Assembly: GCA_039978895.1 (NCBI GenBank)
Contig: JBDWAL010000017.1
Span: 124,001-188,000 of the forward strand
Origin: Aliishimia sp039978895
GTDB taxonomy: Bacteria; Pseudomonadota; Alphaproteobacteria; Rhodobacterales; Rhodobacteraceae
Direction: 5' to 3'
DNA length: 64,000 bases
How positions within the stretch are numbered: the stretch's first letter is position 1; each line of letters opens with the position of its first letter. This document shows positions 1 through 8,896 of this stretch, one piece after another. A program made the position numbers and the translations under genes. The notes beneath the pieces were generated by a model. That model did no database searches. It saw nothing but the letters and a program-made list of their open reading frames with translations, and was not told the origin of the DNA.

Positions 1-750
1 GCGAAGATGTAAACGACGAACAATCCGGCGATTCACGCTTGTGGGTTTGTAACTGCCAAAATCCACCCGATGGCGGCTTTCGAGTTGTTTGAGGATGCTC
101 TTGATACCATCGCCAAACCCAATTTCGATACTCGCCGGGGATTTTTTGCCATGTCGGAAAATTTCTTCGACAACGCGCGGCATCTCTGCGGCATCCAAAA
201 CGCGGTCCACAAAGCCCGACACAAGCACAGATCGCGGCATCGATGTGAACGTCGCCTCGTGCATAGATTGCACCAAAACAGCCGCCCCCGCTTCGTGCAA
301 AACTTGCGCACCTTGCGAGCCATCTGACCCCGATCCCGACATCACCACGGCAACCGTGCGGTTCCAATCACGCGACGACAAAGAGGTGAAAAACCGGTCA
401 ATCGGTAAATGCGGCAACCCCTGCCCGCTTTGGTAGGGAAACGTGCGGAAAATCGAACCATCAAGTTCCACATACATATTGGGTCGGTTCAAATAAACGG
501 TGTCGGCTGCGACCTCCATTCCGTCCTTGATATGAAGAATCGGCAAGTTCGATTTTCGCGCCAAAAGTTCATTCATCATCGAGCGATAATCAGGGGATAA
601 ATGCTGAACAACGACATAAGCGACGCCGGAAATGTCTGGAACGGCTTCGAAAAACTTCTCTAACGGCTCCAATCCACCAGCGGATGCGCCAATGGCCACC
701 AACGGCACATCATCGCGACCTGTGTCTTTAGAGTCTTGTTGCGAAACCAT
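1..750 (-). CDS. CheB-CheR fusion protein (partial, C-terminus beyond left edge)
   Basis: The 250 visible residues run in one open frame to the left edge. They begin with a CheB methylesterase domain: the Ser-nucleophile stretch VAIGASAGGLEPL near residue 20, the catalytic His region VVQHLSP, and VMSGSGSDGSQG with the catalytic Asp region near residue 150. After about residue 215 the sequence VDFGSYKPTSVNRRI matches the N-terminal helix of a CheR methyltransferase. Such CheB-CheR proteins usually continue into PAS and histidine-kinase domains, which would lie outside the window. An in-frame ATG at 759 is an alternative start. It is divergent from a response regulator and kinase, so it probably belongs to a signalling system other than flagellar chemotaxis (inference). 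Confidence 0.85.
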   Translation of the reverse strand, partial: MVSQQDSKDTGRDDVPLVAIGASAGGLEPLEKFFEAVPDISGVAYVVVQHLSPDYRSMMNELLARKSNLPILHIKDGMEVAADTVYLNRPNMYVELDGSIFRTFPYQSGQGLPHLPIDRFFTSLSSRDWNRTVAVVMSGSGSDGSQGAQVLHEAGAAVLVQSMHEATFTSMPRSVLVSGFVDRVLDAAEMPRVVEEIFRHGKKSPASIEIGFGDGIKSILKQLESRHRVDFGSYKPTSVNRRIVRRLHLR

Positions 751-826
751 GGTCACCATCCGTTGAAAAATTCATCTTAGAAGGGTAGCACATGCATCAA
801 AGCGATCAATCCACGGGACCCGATTT

Positions 827-1189
827 ATGGCACAAATTCTGCTGATAGATGACGATATTATTTATTTGGATGCACTCGCCAACGGACTTGCTGAAATTGG
901 GCACGATGTCGTAACAGCCCTGTCCGGTCCTGACGCTATTTCAGTCTTTCTGCAAGGCAATTTCGACATCGCAATCTGTGACGTCATCATGAGCGGAGGC
1001 GGGGCATTATCCTTCCTGCATGAAGTGCGCGCACATAAAACCAACTTCCCCGTCATCGTCATCACAGGCCGAAGCGAAATCGCATCCTCGCCGCTATTCT
1101 TGGAAGGCATGCGCGACGCCAGTGCGAAGATCGAAAAGACAGCGTCGCTCACAGAAATTGACGAATTGGTTCAATCCCTGTTAGCGTAA
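827..1189 (+). CDS. Single-domain response regulator (receiver only)
   Basis: This 120-residue protein is a stand-alone receiver domain. The acidic pocket D8-D9-D10, the phosphoacceptor Asp52 (in the segment ICDVIMSGG), the switch Thr80 and the conserved Lys104 are all present, so it should be phosphorylatable. There is no output domain, as in CheY-type or phosphorelay intermediates. It lies 52 bp before the histidine kinase on the same strand and diverges from the CheB-CheR gene. The three probably form one signalling unit (inference from position). Confidence 0.9.
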   Translation: MAQILLIDDDIIYLDALANGLAEIGHDVVTALSGPDAISVFLQGNFDIAICDVIMSGGGALSFLHEVRAHKTNFPVIVITGRSEIASSPLFLEGMRDASAKIEKTASLTEIDELVQSLLA

Positions 1190-1241
1190 CGCCTTGAAGA
1201 TAAGCACTCTTGGCTTTCTCACACGCAGGGATGATCTGGAC

Positions 1242-2759
1242 ATGACGTCACATAAAACAGAGCGCCCTCACCCACTCGATGCCCACCAAATGGCTGCGAT
1301 TTTTAACGCAATCGACACATGCGCAGTGTTCGTTTTGGGCAAAGATCACACCGTTCGGTTTTGCAACAATCTAGCGACGGACCTTGTTGGGGGAGACAAA
1401 CAAGACGCAACACGCTGGCTTCAAAACACGCAATTTCACGCCCCCGAAGACCGTCATCTTCTGACCCAAGATGAGGCCGTCTTGCATCAGTTAACCGCGG
1501 GTCCATTTCCTTCAAAGCTGATTGCAGCATGGCTTGATCCACGTGGCGGAGAACGGGTTTTTGAATGCCGCGCGGAGCATCTTTTGGAACATGAATTTCA
1601 CGTGCTGAGTTTTCGCGATTGCACCCAAGATTGGCATCAGCGTCAAATCGTTAAACACCTGCCTGATGGCGTGCCTGACACGCAACTTTTGCAGCAGATT
1701 TCACATGATCTGGGCAGTGTTTTTGGCATCATCCAGATTGCGACCGACCGAGTGTCACGCGAAACCTTATCGGGTGGCGCCACGCAAACGTTGCAAGATG
1801 TGCGCGACGCAAGCGAGCGGGGCATAAAGCTGGCCCGCGCCTTGACCAATCAAAACATAGACACGCGGACGACGCCCAAATTGCACAATATTGTTGCGGT
1901 CACCCAAGCCACCGCAGCGCTTGCAAAACGCATTATGCCGCCGTCAGTTCAGTTGGACATTGAGTTGCCGGACACGGATCACTTCGTGTTCTGCAAAAAG
2001 ACAGAATTTGAAGCGGCCTTGGTGCATCTTTTGACCAACGCGCGCAAAGCTGTGTTGGACACAAAAGCCGGAGCAGGCCGCATAACATTGCGGCTGTTCG
2101 CACACGCAAACGCGATGATCTGGACCATAAAAGACACCGGAACAGGATTGCCTGACGACGTGCTTGCGCGATTACAGGACCCTTATTTCACCTCGGAACG
2201 GGCGATGCGCACAAGCGGAGTCGGTCTGAATTTTGCAGATACATTTGCCCGCGAAGCCGGTGGGTCATTGACTTTGAAACGTGGCGACACAAGCGGGTCA
2301 ATCGCAACCCTGTCCTTGCCCGAAGCAGACGCACCTTCGTTAATCGCGCCAAAAAACAACACTCAAAACGGTGGGCACTCGTTGACTGGATACCGCATTT
2401 TGCTGGCCGAGGGGAACGATTTGGGTCGCAAAATGCTGACCGAAACACTGCGCCACTTAGGTGCCCAAGTGGCCGATATTCACAATGGCAAAGGCGTAAT
2501 TCACGCGCTTCGCAAGCAATTGCCGCCCGATATTATGATCATACCTTGGCAATTGTCAGACGGGATGTCCCACACGGTTCTTTGCGAACATGTTGCAAAG
2601 CTATCCCCTGCGCCAAGAGTGATTTTGTTGTTAGACGCGCATCACATCGCGCCTTTGGACTCCACAGATAATCCGGTTTTAACCCTGCGCAAACCGGTCG
2701 AACTTCATGCTTTGGAGAATGCGATCCGCCTTGTGCCGCCACGTGACACGCAAGGGTGA
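1242..2759 (+). CDS. PAS-containing hybrid histidine kinase with degenerate receiver
   Basis: The protein has 505 residues from the ATG at 1242. AGGGA lies 10 bases upstream of that ATG; a TTG at 1194 in the same frame has no ribosome site. A PAS-like sensor region at the N-terminus is followed by a dimerisation helix with the phosphoacceptor His in QISHDLGSVFG, an N box (LLTNARKAV), a G1 box (DTGTGLPDD) and a G2 box (TSGVGLNFAD). The last 120 residues fold like a receiver but start LLAEGND instead of an acidic pair, and have IIPWQLSDG where the phosphoacceptor Asp should be, so this domain probably cannot be phosphorylated. No membrane segment is seen, so it is probably cytosolic. Confidence 0.88.
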   Translation: MTSHKTERPHPLDAHQMAAIFNAIDTCAVFVLGKDHTVRFCNNLATDLVGGDKQDATRWLQNTQFHAPEDRHLLTQDEAVLHQLTAGPFPSKLIAAWLDPRGGERVFECRAEHLLEHEFHVLSFRDCTQDWHQRQIVKHLPDGVPDTQLLQQISHDLGSVFGIIQIATDRVSRETLSGGATQTLQDVRDASERGIKLARALTNQNIDTRTTPKLHNIVAVTQATAALAKRIMPPSVQLDIELPDTDHFVFCKKTEFEAALVHLLTNARKAVLDTKAGAGRITLRLFAHANAMIWTIKDTGTGLPDDVLARLQDPYFTSERAMRTSGVGLNFADTFAREAGGSLTLKRGDTSGSIATLSLPEADAPSLIAPKNNTQNGGHSLTGYRILLAEGNDLGRKMLTETLRHLGAQVADIHNGKGVIHALRKQLPPDIMIIPWQLSDGMSHTVLCEHVAKLSPAPRVILLLDAHHIAPLDSTDNPVLTLRKPVELHALENAIRLVPPRDTQG

Positions 2760-2760
2760 T

Positions 2761-4587
2761 CTAGGCCGACATCGCTTCAGCTTCAGGGCACACCAGATAT
2801 GTGCTGAGTTCTTCGCGGGTCAACGCGCGATCAAACAAATAACCTTGGCCATAATCGCATTTCAAAGCGCGCGCGCAGGTCAATTGTTCTTCTGTTTCCA
2901 GCCCTTCGACGACGACAATCTGGTTCATTGAATTTGCGATCATCAACAACGCCTCGACGACCACGCTGGCATGTCGGTCCGTTGCAATATTTCGCACAAA
3001 TGAGCGGTCAATCTTGATGATATCCACGGGCCATTCACGAACATGCATGAGACCCGCATAACCAGTGCCGAAATCGTCCAAAGCGACACGCGCACCGCGA
3101 TGCCGCATTTCTTGCAACGAATGATAGATTTGACCACTGCGTTCGCCGAGCATAGTTTCTTCGTTGACTTCAATGACAATTGAACACCAGCTCACACAAT
3201 GCGTGTCCAACATCCCTTGGAGATCGAAGACGAATTCAGGGTCTAACAAGTCGAACTTCGTCACATTCAACCAAAGGTCGGGCGCGTCCAATTCGTTCAA
3301 GTTGCACAGCGAGCAGAGATCATCCAACGCGCGATGGATAATATGTCGAGTGAGCTTTGGCGCGATGTGATGGTCGCCAAGCATCCAACCGATACTTTTT
3401 GAAACTGCCATTTCGCCCTCATAGCCGCGTTGGCGTGACAGCACTTCTAACCCGACACAAGCGCCGCTTTCCAAGTGCAAGATTGGTTGGAATGCAGGCG
3501 AAATCGTCTCAAAATCTGCGACCTTCAAATTGGGGGAATCGCCATCAAAAACGCCGCCGTGCTCGGCGACATCATATATGGTGGTCGAATTACGTTCTGT
3601 GGCTTTGCAGGCATAAAGTGCCGTATCCGCCATCGCGAACAGGCGTTCGTACTCTGCGGCTTGGGTTGGGAACAGGCTAACACCGATGCTGACGCGACCA
3701 AGATCGGGCTTGCCCAGCAACGCGACATTGCGTTGAACATCATTGCGCACCCGTGACAGCAAACCTTCCAGATAATTACTGCTCGCGCGTGGTAAATCGA
3801 GGAGAATGCAAAACTCATCCCCCCCCGTTCGCCCCACCAAAGCCGCATCCGGGACAGATGTTTTCAAGGTCCGAGCGATTGTTTGCAAATATATGTCGCC
3901 GAATTGATGGCCATATATATCGTTAACTTGTTTGAAAAAGTCCAAGTCAACAGCGAGCAAAGCTGCGGGTCTGTGGAAAGCATTTAGACGTTCGCGGGCT
4001 TTGGAGTCGAACGATGTTTTATTTTCAACACCCGTCAATGGATCGGTTTCGGCCTGACGGCGAAGGCGATGGGCGCGCAGGTTCATCTCGGCCAAGTCAA
4101 CTTCGAGTTTGGAACGCGCCTGTGCGGCGTTCACGTTCATCGCGACAAGGCGGGCAATTTGGTTGCAGGCCGAAAACGCGGGTTGTTCGATCCAATTGCT
4201 TCTAGAAATTGCGACGGCCAAGGCACCGACCCGCAATCCGTCCGCCTCCAAGGGAAGCAGCAAAAAGATGAATTGCTGGCCAATGTCATCCACATGATGG
4301 TGAATTCCACTAGAATCATACGCTGCGAAATTGCGCTTCTTACGGTCCCAAAACGCGGTGAGATCGTCGACCAAATTAGTTTGCAAGCCGTCTATATCGG
4401 CCGAAAAGACCTTAGTTCCCCCCGCGGCATCGTTAAAACAAAACAGCACAGCATCTGCGCGGCAAGCTTCGACAACCGATGCGGACATGTCCGAGGCCAC
4501 GGACGCCAGAGCGCTCTGTGCAAGGGCGACATAGTTCTCTGAGGATTGATCAGGATCGATAATCAAAAGATGGCCTCCCGCGCACAT
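2761..4587 (-). CDS. GAF-GGDEF-EAL cyclic-di-GMP protein
   Basis: The protein has 608 residues from the ATG at 4587; a TTG at 4641 would add 18 residues. A GAF-like sensor fills roughly residues 10-160 and is followed by a helical linker. The GGDEF motif (RTGGDEFC) is intact, so cyclase activity is possible; the RxxD inhibitory site five residues before it is absent. The EAL domain reads EVL in place of EAL, but the metal and catalytic residues are present: Asn in LWLNVTKFD, Glu in VIEVNE, the DDFGTGY pair, Lys in IIKID, Glu in VVEGLET and Gln in YGQGYLF. It may therefore both make and degrade c-di-GMP. It is tail to tail with the kinase gene, one base apart. Confidence 0.9.
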   Translation of the reverse strand: MCAGGHLLIIDPDQSSENYVALAQSALASVASDMSASVVEACRADAVLFCFNDAAGGTKVFSADIDGLQTNLVDDLTAFWDRKKRNFAAYDSSGIHHHVDDIGQQFIFLLLPLEADGLRVGALAVAISRSNWIEQPAFSACNQIARLVAMNVNAAQARSKLEVDLAEMNLRAHRLRRQAETDPLTGVENKTSFDSKARERLNAFHRPAALLAVDLDFFKQVNDIYGHQFGDIYLQTIARTLKTSVPDAALVGRTGGDEFCILLDLPRASSNYLEGLLSRVRNDVQRNVALLGKPDLGRVSIGVSLFPTQAAEYERLFAMADTALYACKATERNSTTIYDVAEHGGVFDGDSPNLKVADFETISPAFQPILHLESGACVGLEVLSRQRGYEGEMAVSKSIGWMLGDHHIAPKLTRHIIHRALDDLCSLCNLNELDAPDLWLNVTKFDLLDPEFVFDLQGMLDTHCVSWCSIVIEVNEETMLGERSGQIYHSLQEMRHRGARVALDDFGTGYAGLMHVREWPVDIIKIDRSFVRNIATDRHASVVVEALLMIANSMNQIVVVEGLETEEQLTCARALKCDYGQGYLFDRALTREELSTYLVCPEAEAMSA

Positions 4588-4825
4588 AACCCACTGAGAT
4601 CTTTGTGAAATACATCCGTTGCGGCGGCGACCTACACTCAAGAACCTTTACCGAGTCTTAATGTTCGAAGGTTAATTTGGTGTTAATTTATGTTCGCGAC
4701 GGTAACACTATCGACAACCATAAGTTACTCAGATTGCTACACAAACACGTTAAAGCCGAGTTGTTGGAACCGCTTTAATTCCGACTGTTTTAATCAGAAT
4801 ATCTTGCATATCGTGCTTTTTCATG

Positions 4826-4848
4826 TTTCTGATGATTTCAGTCAGAAA
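4826..4848. promoter_or_regulatory. Perfect palindrome TTTCTGA-N9-TCAGAAA, probable iron-regulator site
   Basis: A 7-bp perfect inverted repeat with a 9-base spacer gives the pattern TGA-N9-TCA, which is the RirA/IRO-box pattern known from alphaproteobacteria. It ends 27 bases before the ATG of an iron(III) binding-protein gene, where a repressor would block transcription or initiation. That the gene is iron related supports the call; the regulator itself is not in the window. Confidence 0.55.
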
Positions 4849-4875
4849 TTAACTTCCTACGAGGAACATCGCGAC

Positions 4876-5892
4876 ATGACAGCTAAATTTCTTTGCACAA
4901 CAGCACTTATCACGCTTGTTGCCAGCACAGCCTCTGCGGACGGAGAGTTGAATCTTTATTCTTCCCGTCACTACGACACCGATGAACGGCTCTATTCTGA
5001 TTTCGAAGAGATGACCGGAATCACAATCAACCGCATCGAAGGCAAAGCCGACGAATTGTTAACGCGGATGCAGGCAGAAGGTGCAAACTCACCGGCTGAC
5101 GTGCTTCTCACCGTGGACACATCGCGCCTGCAACGCGCCAAAGACATGGGATTGCTACAATCCACCGACAGCGACGTCTTGGAAGCGCACGTCCCTGGTT
5201 ATCTGCAAGACGTAGACAACCAATGGTTCGGCTTCAGCCAACGCGCCCGCATCATTTTCTACGATAAAACACGGGTCGAAAACCCACCGATGGATTACGT
5301 ATCCCTCGCCGATCCAGCGTATAAGGGCATGGTCTGCCACCGTTCGTCTTCGAACGTGTACTCGCAAACCTTGCTCGCCTCTGTCATCGCCAATCACGGT
5401 GAAGACGCGGCGAAAACATGGGCTGCCGGGATTGTTGAGAACTTTGCGCGCGACCCACAAGGCGGCGACACAGACCAATTGCGCGGTCTGGCATCCGGCG
5501 AATGTTCGGTATCAATCTCGAACACATATTACTTCGCCCGCGCGATCCGTAAGGACGTCAAAGGCTTGGATGCGGACGCGATGGCCAACATCGGTTGGGT
5601 CTTCCCGGCGCAGAACGCCGAAGGCGCACACATGAACCTGTCCGGTGCAGGCATCGCAGTAAATGCGCCCCACAAAGACAACGCCGTGAAGTTCCTTGAG
5701 TACCTCGCATCTGATCAAGCCCAGCAGTACTTCTCAGCGGGCAACGATGAATATCCAGCCGTTCCGGGCGTTGGGCTGTCCCCATCTGTTGCCGCCCTTG
5801 GGTTCTTCAAGCCTGACGATGTGGACCTGTCCAAAGTTGCGGCAAACGTTCCAGCCGCACAGAAGATCTTTAACCAAGTTGGTTGGGAATAA
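4876..5892 (+). CDS. Iron(III) ABC transporter substrate-binding protein (FutA/FbpA type)
   Basis: The 338-residue protein starts at the ATG at 4876, where a Sec signal peptide begins and ends near residue 20 (STASA). The mature N-terminus LNLYSSRHYDTDERLY is the hallmark of the FutA/FbpA/AfuA family, which bind ferric ion in the periplasm and pass it to an inner-membrane permease. Tyrosines typical of Fe(III) coordination occur in the C-terminal half (SNTYYFARAI). A TGA-N9-TCA palindrome precedes it. The permease gene is convergent, not in an operon with it, and no ATPase gene is in the window. Confidence 0.93.
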   Translation: MTAKFLCTTALITLVASTASADGELNLYSSRHYDTDERLYSDFEEMTGITINRIEGKADELLTRMQAEGANSPADVLLTVDTSRLQRAKDMGLLQSTDSDVLEAHVPGYLQDVDNQWFGFSQRARIIFYDKTRVENPPMDYVSLADPAYKGMVCHRSSSNVYSQTLLASVIANHGEDAAKTWAAGIVENFARDPQGGDTDQLRGLASGECSVSISNTYYFARAIRKDVKGLDADAMANIGWVFPAQNAEGAHMNLSGAGIAVNAPHKDNAVKFLEYLASDQAQQYFSAGNDEYPAVPGVGLSPSVAALGFFKPDDVDLSKVAANVPAAQKIFNQVGWE

Positions 5893-5902
5893 ATCAATCT
5901 AC

Positions 5903-5925
5903 GAGGTGCGCCACTGGCGCACCTC
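5903..5925. terminator. Hairpin between convergent iron-uptake genes
   Basis: A perfect 10-bp stem (GAGGTGCGCC / GGCGCACCTC) with a 3-base loop begins 10 bases after the binding-protein stop codon and 37 bases from the permease stop. It has no clear U-run on either side, so it may act as a bidirectional terminator or as a 3'-end stabiliser. Confidence 0.6.
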
Positions 5926-5961
5926 ATCCCACCGACGTCCTACCTAACCTAGCGACCTCGC

Positions 5962-7623
5962 TTATCGCCGCCCGACCTGACGACAAATCAGGATCACCGG
6001 CAACAACCCCATCGCAACAATCACCAACGAGGGCACCGCCGCGCCTTCGAGCCGTTCATCGCTGGCCAAGCGATACGCCTGCACCGCCAGAGTGTCATAA
6101 TTGAACGGTCGCATAATCAAAGTTGCGGGCAGTTCCTTCATCACATCCACAAAGACGATCAAAAGGGCGGTCAACAGGCTTGGCGTCAAGATAGGAAGAT
6201 GTACCCGCCGCAAAGTTCCCAATGGGCCTTGCCCCAAGGACCGTGCAGCAGCGTCCATGTTGCCGTGTACCATTGCCTGTCCGCCCTCATAGGCCCCAAG
6301 GGCCGCAGCCAGAAACCGCACCATATAGGCCGCCACAAGCAGCCAGATCGATCCCGTCACCAATAGCCCGGTGGAATATTCGAACTGCGCACGCATGAAC
6401 GCATCCAAAGCGTTATCAAAAGCCGCAAACGGCACCAAAAGCCCAACCGCAATCACGCCCCCCGGCACCGCATATCCAAGGCGTGCGATATAGGCCGCCG
6501 TCGAGCTAGCCCGCCCCGGACGCAACCGTTGCACAAAGCCCATCGACACTGCCGCAACAACTGTTAGCGCAGCTGCAATAGCCGCGAGGGTCAGGGAGTT
6601 TTGAATAAATCCAAGATAGCGAGAGCTAAGCAAATTCTGTTCGGACTCAAAGGCCATCCACAGCAGTGTACCGGCTGGGATAAGTGCCCCAAAGAGCACC
6701 GGTAACCCACACAGGATCAAAGCCATCCATCGCGCAGTCCCACGCAATTCAATCGGTTCCATCGCTTGCGCAGGGCGTGCGCCTTCATGGTATTTGGCGC
6801 GTCCACGTTGCACGCGTTCCAGCATTGCCAGCAGCAAAGCAAAGGCCAACAAGCACAACGCCAACTGCGCAGCTCCGGCCCGGTCGCCCAATGAAAACCA
6901 GCTTGTGTAGATGCCCGTCGCGAAGGTCTGCACGCCAAAATATGCAACAGTGCCGAAATCTGCGATCGTCTCCATCACGGCGAGAAGGACGCCGCCAGCA
7001 ATTGCGGGCCGCGCCAGAGGCAAGGACACACGCCAAAACGCGCCCCATGTGGTTTGCCCCAACGCGCGCGCAGCCAAGAACGTCGCACCCGATTGCTGTA
7101 AGAATGCGGCCCGCGCGAGCAAGTAAACATAAGGGTAGAGTACCAAAATCAACATCACAGCCGCCCCACCAAGGGAGCGGATCTCGGGGAACCAGTAATC
7201 ACGAGGTCCCCACCCCGTCACATCACGCAACATTGTTTGCACAACACCCGGGTGATCAAGGACATGGGTATAGGCATAGGCCAGCACGTAGGCCGGGAAT
7301 GCCAAAGGAACAACCAACAGCACCTCAAACCAGCGCACACCGGGAAAGCGGGTCATTGTGACCAACCACGCAGCGCCCACACCAAGCGCAAAGGTTCCCA
7401 TCGCCACCAAAACGACCAATGCCAAAGTCGTGCGAACATACCGGCCCAAGACAGTTTCGGCCAAGTGCTGCACAGTTTCGGTCCCACCGGACATCGCCGC
7501 AATCGCGACAGCCATCATCGGCAACAAGCAGATTGCCGCAACCAATAGCGCAGCCCCCCACAAAACGCGGGGCGCACCAGTGCGTGCCTTGCGGCGCGGC
7601 ATATCAGGATGCAGAGCGGTCAT
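5962..7623 (-). CDS. Iron(III) ABC transporter permease (FbpB/AfuB type)
   Basis: This 553-residue integral membrane protein contains two binding-protein-dependent permease halves, as in FbpB/AfuB. About a dozen hydrophobic segments can be counted, and EAA-type loops occur in each half (ARALGQTTWGAFWRVSLPLARPAIAGG and a second copy around AARSLGQGPLGTLRRVHLPILTPS). The segment WFEVLLVVPLAFPAYVLAYA is typical of the family. It would form the channel for ferric ion delivered by the binding protein encoded convergently. The ATPase partner is missing from the window and may lie elsewhere or be shared. Confidence 0.92.
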   Translation of the reverse strand: MTALHPDMPRRKARTGAPRVLWGAALLVAAICLLPMMAVAIAAMSGGTETVQHLAETVLGRYVRTTLALVVLVAMGTFALGVGAAWLVTMTRFPGVRWFEVLLVVPLAFPAYVLAYAYTHVLDHPGVVQTMLRDVTGWGPRDYWFPEIRSLGGAAVMLILVLYPYVYLLARAAFLQQSGATFLAARALGQTTWGAFWRVSLPLARPAIAGGVLLAVMETIADFGTVAYFGVQTFATGIYTSWFSLGDRAGAAQLALCLLAFALLLAMLERVQRGRAKYHEGARPAQAMEPIELRGTARWMALILCGLPVLFGALIPAGTLLWMAFESEQNLLSSRYLGFIQNSLTLAAIAAALTVVAAVSMGFVQRLRPGRASSTAAYIARLGYAVPGGVIAVGLLVPFAAFDNALDAFMRAQFEYSTGLLVTGSIWLLVAAYMVRFLAAALGAYEGGQAMVHGNMDAAARSLGQGPLGTLRRVHLPILTPSLLTALLIVFVDVMKELPATLIMRPFNYDTLAVQAYRLASDERLEGAAVPSLVIVAMGLLPVILICRQVGRR

Positions 7624-7698
7624 GCGCTAGTACTGTAGCATTTTAGTCAGAAATACCAGAGGCCTATCGCCTTTCTGCGATGTGGGTATAGTCCTCAA

Positions 7699-8886
7699 AT
7701 GGAACGAAACGTGCGCCTTTATCCTTGGTTCGAATTTAGCCGCAGCTTGTTGTTTTGGCAGGCGACATGGTTCCTATACTTTCAAAACGAGCTATCCGCC
7801 GCAGAGGCGATCCTTCTTTATGCGGTGTTTGATATTTCAGCGACAATTCTTGAGGTCCCCTCGGGCTATATGTCAGATCGGCTTGGCCGTCGGATGACAT
7901 TGATGTGTGCCTCTGTGATATCATTGATCGGGTTAATCCTATTGGGGGTAGGCAGCAGCTTTCTGGTATTTGCGCTGGCTCAATTCTGTCTGGGCGCGGG
8001 CATGGCGTTCATCTCGGGGACCAACACGGCGTTGCTGTACGAATCCCTCGACGCGACCCGGAACACATCAGAGATGGAGGCGCACAGTCTTAGGGCGTGG
8101 CGGTATGGGTTTGTTGCCTTCGCGGTCTCTGCGGTGAGTGGCGGGGTCATGGCGCTTTGGTGGGCGGCCTTGCCGTTCTTTGGGTCTGCCATCGCCTATG
8201 TAGCCCTGATTTGGATCGCTATGCGCTTTATAGAGCCGCCACATGCACTTGGCGCCAAATCGGAGTTGCAGCGTCTACGCGATCTCAGCGCTCATTTCCG
8301 CGAACCTGTCTTACTGTGGCTCTTTGCGCTCAGCGTTTTAATGTATGGCTATAGCCACATCCCGTTTGTGTTCGGACAGCCCTTTATTTCGGAAGCCCTG
8401 TCTGCGGCCAATCTGTCGATTGAAGCCCCCTTGGTGTCTGGTGTCGTTACCGCTTTGATGATGTGTGTCTCGTTACTTGCATCCTTGATCGCACCCGGTT
8501 TGAAGTCTCGCATTGGGCTTGGTGGGCTGGTGTTGATCGCATTCGCGATGCAAGCAGGTCTTGCGTTGGTGTTGGCCCTAAGTGGGTCAGTAATCGCTAT
8601 TGGGTTCTTGTTGTTGCGTATGGTGCCAGATGCGTTTTCGACGCCATTTATTGTCGCGCGCATCCAGCCTTTGCTTGGTGATGACAGCCGCGCGACGTTT
8701 ATGTCGGTGAAAAGCCTGTGCGGACGGATCGTCTTTGCCGCGTCGCTTTGGCTGGCGGCCAGCGTCACAGACGCAATCGGCGTGTTAAGTCGCGCCGATC
8801 TGCAATCGGTGCTGTTGGCCTATGCGATAGGCGGGTTTGTCTGTTTGACGGTACTTTTGGTCACAGCGCGTAACTTAACGCTGTGA
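7699..8886 (+). CDS. MFS transporter
   Basis: The 395-residue protein has about 12 hydrophobic segments and the MFS motif A in the loop between helices 2 and 3 (SGYMSDRLGRRMTLM). The N-terminal sequence with FEFSRSLLFWQATWFLYFQ suits the 12-helix drug or metabolite exporter branch. Substrate cannot be told from the sequence. It is divergent from the iron permease gene (75 bp apart) and convergent with the PaaK-like ligase gene (10 bp apart), so it is probably transcribed alone. Confidence 0.85.
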   Translation: MERNVRLYPWFEFSRSLLFWQATWFLYFQNELSAAEAILLYAVFDISATILEVPSGYMSDRLGRRMTLMCASVISLIGLILLGVGSSFLVFALAQFCLGAGMAFISGTNTALLYESLDATRNTSEMEAHSLRAWRYGFVAFAVSAVSGGVMALWWAALPFFGSAIAYVALIWIAMRFIEPPHALGAKSELQRLRDLSAHFREPVLLWLFALSVLMYGYSHIPFVFGQPFISEALSAANLSIEAPLVSGVVTALMMCVSLLASLIAPGLKSRIGLGGLVLIAFAMQAGLALVLALSGSVIAIGFLLLRMVPDAFSTPFIVARIQPLLGDDSRATFMSVKSLCGRIVFAASLWLAASVTDAIGVLSRADLQSVLLAYAIGGFVCLTVLLVTARNLTL

Positions 8887-8896
8887 CGCCATGCCA

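Noticed and set aside
6684..7361. 225-codon plus-strand frame opposite the iron permease
   Set aside because: It is antisense to a membrane protein gene and consists of Pro/Arg/His-rich residues usual for such shadows.
7645..7654. AGTCAGAAAT upstream of the iron permease, like half of the palindrome at 4826-4848
   Set aside because: The other half does not match at the 9-base spacing, so it is not a full TGA-N9-TCA site.
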